Part shown: one piece after another, positions 58,980 to 64,000 of the stretch
Position numbering within the stretch: the stretch's first letter is position 1
Layout: every line of letters starts with the position of its first letter
Source of the DNA: Streptomyces sp. Tu 3180
Lineage (GTDB): Bacteria; Actinomycetota; Actinomycetes; Streptomycetales; Streptomycetaceae
DNA length: 64,000 nucleotides
NCBI RefSeq assembly: GCF_009852415.1
Contig: NZ_WOXS01000002.1
Span: 4,318,001 to 4,382,000, forward strand
Direction: 5' to 3'
Notes under the pieces: model-generated
Seen by the model: the letters and a program-made list of their open reading frames with translations, nothing else
Databases searched by the model: none
What the model was told of the DNA's origin: nothing
Program-made: the position numbers and the translations under genes

Positions 58980-60631
58980 TGGCAGACAGCGAAGAGCAGG
59001 AACTGCTCAGCCGCCTGTTCCTGGTCCGGCACGGCGAATCGACCTGCAATTCCGTCCACCGCATCGCGGGCCAGCGCGACGCCCCGCTGACCCTCCTCGG
59101 CCGCATCCAGGCCGAGAAGGTCGCCCGGGGCCACCGCGGCCGGCACTTCGACCGCATCTACGTCTCCCCGCTGACCCGCGCGTACGAGACCGCCGACATC
59201 GTCTTCGGCATCGACACCCCGGATCCGGGCGGCCCCGACGTCGTGGTCGACGAGCGCCTGATGGAGCGCGACTTCGGCAGCTACACGCTGGAGAGCAAGT
59301 CCATCCTCCAGCGCCGCCACGGCATCGCCGAGTACGAGCGGGCCATGAACGCCGACAGCCCGACCCTGCGCGGCGGCGAGACGTTCCAGCGGTTCAAGGA
59401 CCGCGTCCACGCCTTCTACCAGGAGGAACTGCTGCCCGCGCTGCGCCGGGGCGAAGTGGTCTGCGTGGTCTCGCACAAGTACGTCGTCGAGCTGATCTGC
59501 CGGTTCGTCCTGGACAGGCCCGCCGACGAGTCCTACGACCTGCGCCTGCCCAACTCCCAGATGCTGCAGGGCGACCGGATCCACAGGTACGTCGAGAACG
59601 AGAACAAGACCATGAACATGGTCTACGACTGGATCGTCGTCAACCATCCCGTGGTCCTCTGCGCGGGCCTGGCGGCGGGCCTGCTCGCCAACGTGGCGGG
59701 ACTGCGGCTCTCCGCCTCGCCGTACCTGCTGCTCCTGCTCCTGGTGCTGGCCAGCGTCATCACCATGTGCCGCATCGAGCTGGAGAACGCGCGGGCGTTC
59801 GTGACCGACCGCGGCACGCTCCGCTCCGTCGCCCTGCGCTACCTCGTCCTGCCGGTCGCCTTCGCGGCACTGGTGCGCTGGTGGGACGCGGGCAGCACGA
59901 GCACGGCGGCGATCGCCGCGGTGTTCCTCGCCACCCCCGGCTCGGTGGTGGCGATGACCGTCAGCCGCTGCCTCGGCGGAATGATCATGCCGACGTTCGC
60001 GCAGGTGCTGCTCTCCTCGCTGGCCGCGGCCGTCTCGTTCTCGGCCGTCCTCGCCCTGACCCTGCGCGAGGGCGTCGCCCCGGCCGTCGCCATCAGCGCC
60101 GCCACCTCGACCGGCGTGGTCACGGCGGCCTACCTCCTGGTCAAGCGCCTGCGGGAGCGCTCCCCCATCCGTACGGCCAAGTACGGCGAGCGCAACGGGT
60201 ACGTGGCGGTGCTGCTGCTGACCGCGTTCATCGTGCTGGTCTGCCTCGAGCTCGACCTGGACGGCTTCGCCACCTACGCGCCGACCGCCGTGGGCATCGC
60301 CGTCGGCCTGCGACTCGTCGCCGTGCTGCTCAAGCGCCGACGCCACGTCCAGACGCTCGACGACTACACCGCCATGACCTACCCGAACGTCTTCGTGGTG
60401 GTCATCATCGCCGCGCTCACCGGCAACGGGCCGCTGGAGCAGGTGGCGATCTGGACCCTGCTCCCGATGTTCGTCCTGTCCTTCTTCGACAGCTGGTACG
60501 CCCGCTTCCTCGTCGTCGCCCCCGACGACGCGCGCTGGCCCGCCGTCCTCGGACTCCCCCCGAGCCGCCCCGGGCGCGGCCGCCCGGCCGCCGAGGACCC
60601 CCACCAGCCCTCCGTCCCCGCACCTTCCTGA
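58979..60631 (+). CDS. Histidine phosphatase fused to a ten-helix transporter-like domain
   Basis: 550 residues in two parts. Residues 1-205: histidine-phosphatase (phosphoglycerate-mutase) domain with LVRHGEST (nucleophile H18), YVSPLTRAYETADI, a catalytic MERDFG and VVSHKYVVEL (second His). Residues about 215-515: ten hydrophobic segments with ATPGSVVAMTVSRCLGGMIMPTFAQ in the middle, a pattern like the bile-acid:sodium symporter (BASS) fold; a PgsC-like alternative cannot be excluded. The fusion suggests that a phosphorylated molecule is dephosphorylated at the membrane and carried or sensed. I know of no described protein with this layout. It is translationally coupled to the FAD gene. Confidence 0.75.
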   Translation: MADSEEQELLSRLFLVRHGESTCNSVHRIAGQRDAPLTLLGRIQAEKVARGHRGRHFDRIYVSPLTRAYETADIVFGIDTPDPGGPDVVVDERLMERDFGSYTLESKSILQRRHGIAEYERAMNADSPTLRGGETFQRFKDRVHAFYQEELLPALRRGEVVCVVSHKYVVELICRFVLDRPADESYDLRLPNSQMLQGDRIHRYVENENKTMNMVYDWIVVNHPVVLCAGLAAGLLANVAGLRLSASPYLLLLLLVLASVITMCRIELENARAFVTDRGTLRSVALRYLVLPVAFAALVRWWDAGSTSTAAIAAVFLATPGSVVAMTVSRCLGGMIMPTFAQVLLSSLAAAVSFSAVLALTLREGVAPAVAISAATSTGVVTAAYLLVKRLRERSPIRTAKYGERNGYVAVLLLTAFIVLVCLELDLDGFATYAPTAVGIAVGLRLVAVLLKRRRHVQTLDDYTAMTYPNVFVVVIIAALTGNGPLEQVAIWTLLPMFVLSFFDSWYARFLVVAPDDARWPAVLGLPPSRPGRGRPAAEDPHQPSVPAPS

Positions 60632-60648
60632 CCCCCACGGGAGTTGTC

Positions 60649-61998
60649 GTGCCACACCTGACCCATCTGGCCGCCACCACGGACAAGAACCTCGAACTCG
60701 TCCTGCAGGTCCTGCCCGCGATCGTGGTCATCCTGGCCGCCTCGGCGGTCTGCGGCCGTCTCGCCCTCCTGGTGAAGCAGCCGCGCGTGCTGGGCGAGAT
60801 GGTCGCCGGCGTCCTGCTCGGCCCCACCCTGTTCGGCGCCCTCTTCCCGACGGTGCAGAAGGAGATCTTCAGCCCCGAGGTGAAGCCCATCCTCTACGTC
60901 CTGAGCACCATCGGCCTGACCGTCTTCATGTTCCTGGTCGGCGCCGGCCTCGACCACGGGGGCGGCGGAGGCAAGAAGGACACCAGGAACGCCGTCGTCC
61001 TGGCCGTCTCCGGCATCGTCCCCTCCCTCCTGCTCGGCGTCGGCGCCGCCTACCTCCTCCACGACAAGCTGTCCCGGCCCGACGTCAGCTCCTTCCAGTT
61101 CGCGCTCTTCATCGGCGGCGCCCTGTCGATCACGGCCTTCCCGATGCTGGCCCGCATCCTCTACGAGCGCCGCCTGGAGAACTCCCGCCTCGGCCGGATG
61201 ACCCTCCTGGGCGCCTCCATCGACGACGCCGCGGCCTGGTGCTTCCTCGCCGTGCTGTCGGCCATGCACACCGGGGCCGGAGCCATGCACGTCCTGCGCA
61301 TGATCGGCTTCACCGCCCTGTTCGCCCTGGTCATGCTGACCGTCGTGGCCCGGCTGCTGCGCCCGCTGGGTGACCGGGTCGAGCGCACCGGCCACTTCGG
61401 CTTCGACCAGATGTACGTCATCGTGGGCATCGTCCTGCTGGCCGGACTGTTCACCGACTACATCGGCATCTACTCCGTCTTCGGCGGCTTCATCGCCGGA
61501 CTCGCCATGCCGCGCAACCCCGCCTTCCGCGCGGCCCTGCACAGCCGCATGATGGACGTCGTCTGCGTCCTGCTCCTGCCGATCTTCTTCGCCTTCTCCG
61601 GCCTCAACACCGAACTCGGCGGCATCACCGGATGGGCCATGGTCGGCCCGCTCCTGCTGATCCTGGCGGCGGGCTTCTTCGGCAAGTACGCGGGCTGCGC
61701 GCTCGCCATGCGCGGCGTCGGCTTCTCCTGGCGCGAGTCCTGGGCGACCGGCGGCCTGATGAACGCCCGCGGCCTGATGATCCTCATCTTCATCAACATC
61801 GGCCTCGCCCAGGGGATGATCACCAAGGAGGTCTTCTCCATGCTGGTCCTCGTCGCGGTCATCACCACCGCCGGCGCCATGCCGCTGTACCGCTGGGCGC
61901 TGCCCGAGCGGCTCGAACAGCGGATGTCCCCTCCGGCACGCGAACCCGAGGCCGCTCCCGGACCGGCCTCGCCCGAGGCGGAGCCCGTTCACGCCTGA
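60649..61998 (+). CDS. CPA2-family cation:proton antiporter
   Basis: 449 residues, GTG at 60649 behind ACGGGAG. The helices begin ELVLQVLPAIVVILAASAVCGRLALLVKQPRVLGEMVAGVLLGPTLFG; the CPA2 motif of two acidic residues in the unwound helix appears as TLLGASIDDAAAWCFLAV. About 12 transmembrane segments follow, ending MLVLVAVITTAGAMPLYRWALPERLEQ. No regulatory RCK/TrkA domain is attached. It exchanges sodium or potassium for protons. It lies 17 bases after the phosphatase-transporter gene and should be cotranscribed. Confidence 0.88.
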   Translation: MPHLTHLAATTDKNLELVLQVLPAIVVILAASAVCGRLALLVKQPRVLGEMVAGVLLGPTLFGALFPTVQKEIFSPEVKPILYVLSTIGLTVFMFLVGAGLDHGGGGGKKDTRNAVVLAVSGIVPSLLLGVGAAYLLHDKLSRPDVSSFQFALFIGGALSITAFPMLARILYERRLENSRLGRMTLLGASIDDAAAWCFLAVLSAMHTGAGAMHVLRMIGFTALFALVMLTVVARLLRPLGDRVERTGHFGFDQMYVIVGIVLLAGLFTDYIGIYSVFGGFIAGLAMPRNPAFRAALHSRMMDVVCVLLLPIFFAFSGLNTELGGITGWAMVGPLLLILAAGFFGKYAGCALAMRGVGFSWRESWATGGLMNARGLMILIFINIGLAQGMITKEVFSMLVLVAVITTAGAMPLYRWALPERLEQRMSPPAREPEAAPGPASPEAEPVHA

Positions 61999-62004
61999 CC
62001 CACC

Positions 62005-62036
62005 GGCCGGCCGGACGCGCGAGCGCCCGGCCGGCC
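62005..62036 (+). terminator. Hairpin between antiporter and symporter genes
   Basis: GGCCGGCCGG (62005-62014) and CCGGCCGGCC (62027-62036) form a 10-bp stem. It may attenuate rather than end transcription, since the next gene is on the same strand 49 bases on. Confidence 0.5.
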
Positions 62037-62085
62037 CGCACGTCATCACCCGCTCCGAGTCCCACGTCCCCGCACGGGAGCAGTC

Positions 62086-63705
62086 ATGCCCAACGGCGTG
62101 AACGGCGTCGCCCTCGCCGTCTTCCTCTTCTTCTTCCTGGCCGTCACGGTCATGGGCTTCCTCGCCTCGCGCTGGCGCAGGGCCGAGAACGAGCACAGCC
62201 TCGACGAATGGGGCCTGGGCGGCCGGTCGTTCGGCACCTGGATCACCTGGTTCCTGCTCGGCGGCGACGTCTACACGGCCTACACGTTCGTGGCGGTCCC
62301 GGCGGCGGTCTACGCGGCGGGCGCGGCCGGTTTCTTCGCGGTGCCGTACACGATCCTCGTCTACCCCCTGATCTTCACCTTCCTGCCCAGGCTGTGGTCC
62401 GTGTGCCACCGGCACGGGTACGTCACCACGGCGGACTTCGTCCGCGGCCGGTTCGGCTCGAAGGGGCTGTCGCTGGCCGTGGCCTTCACCGGCATCCTGG
62501 CGACGATGCCGTACATCGCGCTCCAGCTGGTCGGCATCCAGGCCGTGCTGGACGTGATGGGCGTCGGCGGCGGCGAGGACACCAACTGGTTCGTCAAGGA
62601 CCTGCCGCTGCTGATCGCCTTCGGCGTGCTGGCGGCGTACACCTACTCCTCGGGGCTGCGCGCCCCCGCCGTGATCGCCTTCGTCAAGGACACGCTGATC
62701 TACGTGGTCATCGTCGTGGCGATCGTCCACATCCCGATCAGGCTGGGCGGCTTCGGCGAGATCTTCGCCTCGGCGAGCGAGGCGTACGGCCGGACCGACC
62801 CCGCGACCGGAGAGCCGCGCGGCGCGCTGATCAGCGCCCCCGAAGCGCAGTGGACGTACGCGACCCTGGCGCTCGGCTCCGCGATGGCCATGTTCATGTA
62901 CCCGCACTCCATCACGGCGACGCTGTCCTCGCGCAGCCGCGAGGTGATCCGCCGCAGTACGACGGTGATGCCCCTCTACACCCTGATGCTGGGTCTGCTG
63001 GCGCTGCTGGGCTTCATGGCGATCGCGGCGGGCGTGAAGGTGCGGAACGGCCAGCTGGCGATCCCGCAGCTGTTCGAGGACATGTTCCCCGACTGGTTCG
63101 CGGGCGTCGCCTTCGCGGCGATCGGCATCGGCGCCCTCGTCCCCGCGGCCATCATGTCCATCGCGGCGGCGAACCTGTTCACCCGCAACATCTACAAGGA
63201 CTTCATCAGGCCGGACGCCACACCGGCCCAGGAGACCAAGGTCTCCAAGATCGTCTCCCTGCTGGTGAAGGTGGGCGCGCTCGCCTTCGTCCTGACCATG
63301 GACAAGACCGTCGCCATCAACTTCCAGCTGCTGGGCGGCATCTGGATCCTGCAGACCTTCCCGGCCCTGGTCGGCGGCCTGTTCACCCGCTGGTTCCACC
63401 GCTGGGCGCTGCTCGCGGGCTGGGCGGTCGGCATGCTCTACGGCACGGTCGCCGCGTACGGCGTCGCCTCCCCGACGCAGAAGCACTTCGGCGGCTCCTC
63501 GAAGGAGATTCCCGGCATCGGCGAGATCGGCTACATCGGCCTCACCGCCTTCGTCATCAACGTCCTGGTCACGGTCGTCCTGACCTTCGTCCTGAGGGCC
63601 GCCAAGGCCCCCGAGGGCGTCGACCGGACCAAGCCGGAGGACTACACGGCGGAGGCGGCTCCCGCTCCCCGCCCGGGTGCCTCGCCCGTACCCGGTCCCA
63701 GGTGA
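62086..63705 (+). CDS. Sodium:solute symporter (SSS family)
   Basis: 539 residues, about 13 transmembrane helices. FLGS-like opening LGGRSFGTWITWFLLGGDVYTAYTFVAVPAAVYAAG, GYVTTADFVRGRFGS, and LIGIQAVLD-type helix LVGIQAVLDVMG are hallmarks of the SSS (LeuT-fold) family, closest in flavour to monocarboxylate/MctP-like carriers. In many Streptomyces such genes follow a small DUF3311 gene; none is present here. The C-terminal 30 residues are Pro/Ala-rich. The substrate may be an organic acid related to the upstream enzymes. ATG with CGGGAG upstream. Confidence 0.88.
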   Translation: MPNGVNGVALAVFLFFFLAVTVMGFLASRWRRAENEHSLDEWGLGGRSFGTWITWFLLGGDVYTAYTFVAVPAAVYAAGAAGFFAVPYTILVYPLIFTFLPRLWSVCHRHGYVTTADFVRGRFGSKGLSLAVAFTGILATMPYIALQLVGIQAVLDVMGVGGGEDTNWFVKDLPLLIAFGVLAAYTYSSGLRAPAVIAFVKDTLIYVVIVVAIVHIPIRLGGFGEIFASASEAYGRTDPATGEPRGALISAPEAQWTYATLALGSAMAMFMYPHSITATLSSRSREVIRRSTTVMPLYTLMLGLLALLGFMAIAAGVKVRNGQLAIPQLFEDMFPDWFAGVAFAAIGIGALVPAAIMSIAAANLFTRNIYKDFIRPDATPAQETKVSKIVSLLVKVGALAFVLTMDKTVAINFQLLGGIWILQTFPALVGGLFTRWFHRWALLAGWAVGMLYGTVAAYGVASPTQKHFGGSSKEIPGIGEIGYIGLTAFVINVLVTVVLTFVLRAAKAPEGVDRTKPEDYTAEAAPAPRPGASPVPGPR

Positions 63706-63724
63706 GACCCGGCTCCACGTACGC

Positions 63725-64000
63725 CTACGCCGCCGCCCGGACGCCGATCGAGTCCAGGGCGGCGGTCACCGTCCCGTGCAGCGTCGCGGCGTCCGCACCG
63801 GCGCGCGAGCGCAGGTTGACGCCGTAGGCGAGCAGGGCCAGCAGGTCCGCGGACGCGCCGGGGTCGGTGCCGGGGGCGAGCTGCCCCTCGTGGCCGGCGG
63901 TGACGAGTGCCGCGTGCATCGCCTCGCGCAGCTCGCGGTGGTGCTGGTCCAGGACGGCGCGCACCTCCGGATCGCTGTTCTCGGCCCCGGCGTGAGCGTT
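63725..64000 (-). CDS. TetR-family regulator, C-terminal part (continues beyond window)
   Basis: The frame is open to the window edge: the visible 91 residues run NAHAGAENSDPEVRAVLDQH, then HRELREAMHAALVTAGHEGQLAPGTDPGASADLLALLAYGVNLRSRAGADAATLHGTVTAALDSIG. This is a typical TetR ligand-binding C-terminus of the AcrR-like branch. The N-terminal helix-turn-helix is outside. It converges with the symporter gene with only 19 bases between stops, so its relation to the transport cluster is uncertain. Confidence 0.75.
   Translation of the reverse strand, partial: NAHAGAENSDPEVRAVLDQHHRELREAMHAALVTAGHEGQLAPGTDPGASADLLALLAYGVNLRSRAGADAATLHGTVTAALDSIGVRAAA

Noticed and set aside
54951..63705. Reading the cluster as a polyketide or peptide biosynthetic gene cluster
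   Set aside because: No synthase, NRPS, RiPP precursor or tailoring set is present; only a flavoprotein, a phosphatase and carriers.

Overview
The window is about 74% GC, with near-total G/C in third codon positions, GTG starts, purine-rich ribosome binding sites and several apparently leaderless genes. Together with a snapalysin protease, a DUF6479 protein, an SCO2400-type zinc-ribbon protein, an ANTAR regulator, AfsR-like regulators and exactly one TTA codon in the annotated genes, this points to chromosomal DNA of a Streptomyces species. I see no rRNA, tRNA, CRISPR array, insertion sequence or prophage. About 53 genes are annotated on both strands, mostly in short transcription units separated by GC-rich hairpins.

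Layout. 1-5.2 kb: end of a PhoX-type phosphatase, the divergent snpA protease with its LysR regulator, and envelope proteins. 5.4-10.5 kb: a PP2C phosphatase, a protein that looks like an inactivated caspase, a 54-residue exported peptide divergent from an XRE-TPR regulator, and a GAF-ANTAR protein. 10.5-17.5 kb: a lipoprotein, a short threonyl-tRNA synthetase behind a threonine-codon leader peptide and attenuator hairpin, a nucleoside hydrolase, an alpha-glucosidase, and small zinc-ribbon and secreted proteins. 17.6-24.8 kb: DUF6479, MerR and cold-shock genes, then a beta-lactam/cell-wall group of LysR regulator, serine hydrolase, penicillin-binding protein and class A beta-lactamase. 25-33.5 kb: a SulP transporter, a DrrAB-type exporter with 11-bp direct repeats in its promoter, and an AfsR-like regulator converging on it. 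33.6-43.6 kb: flavin reductase, ferritin-like protein, a two-component system divergent from a MacB-like ABC transporter, a TetR/SDR pair, and ECF41 sigma factor SigJ followed by an NADH-dehydrogenase-like flavoprotein. 43.9-54.7 kb: a membrane protein with an extracellular solute-binding-protein domain, a PucR regulator, a PLP decarboxylase-like protein, PAP2, DUF2182 and DUF1326 proteins. 54.9-64 kb: an NB-ARC regulator carrying the TTA codon, divergent from a set of FAD/NAD(P) protein, histidine-phosphatase/transporter fusion, cation:proton antiporter and sodium:solute symporter, then a TetR fragment at the window edge.

The strongest candidates for something undescribed are the exported-peptide/XRE-TPR pair at 7.9-9.5 kb (arranged like a peptide quorum-sensing module), the thrS attenuation leader, and the TTA-controlled redox-transport cluster at 55-63.7 kb. 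All functions are inferred from reading the sequence; no database search was run.
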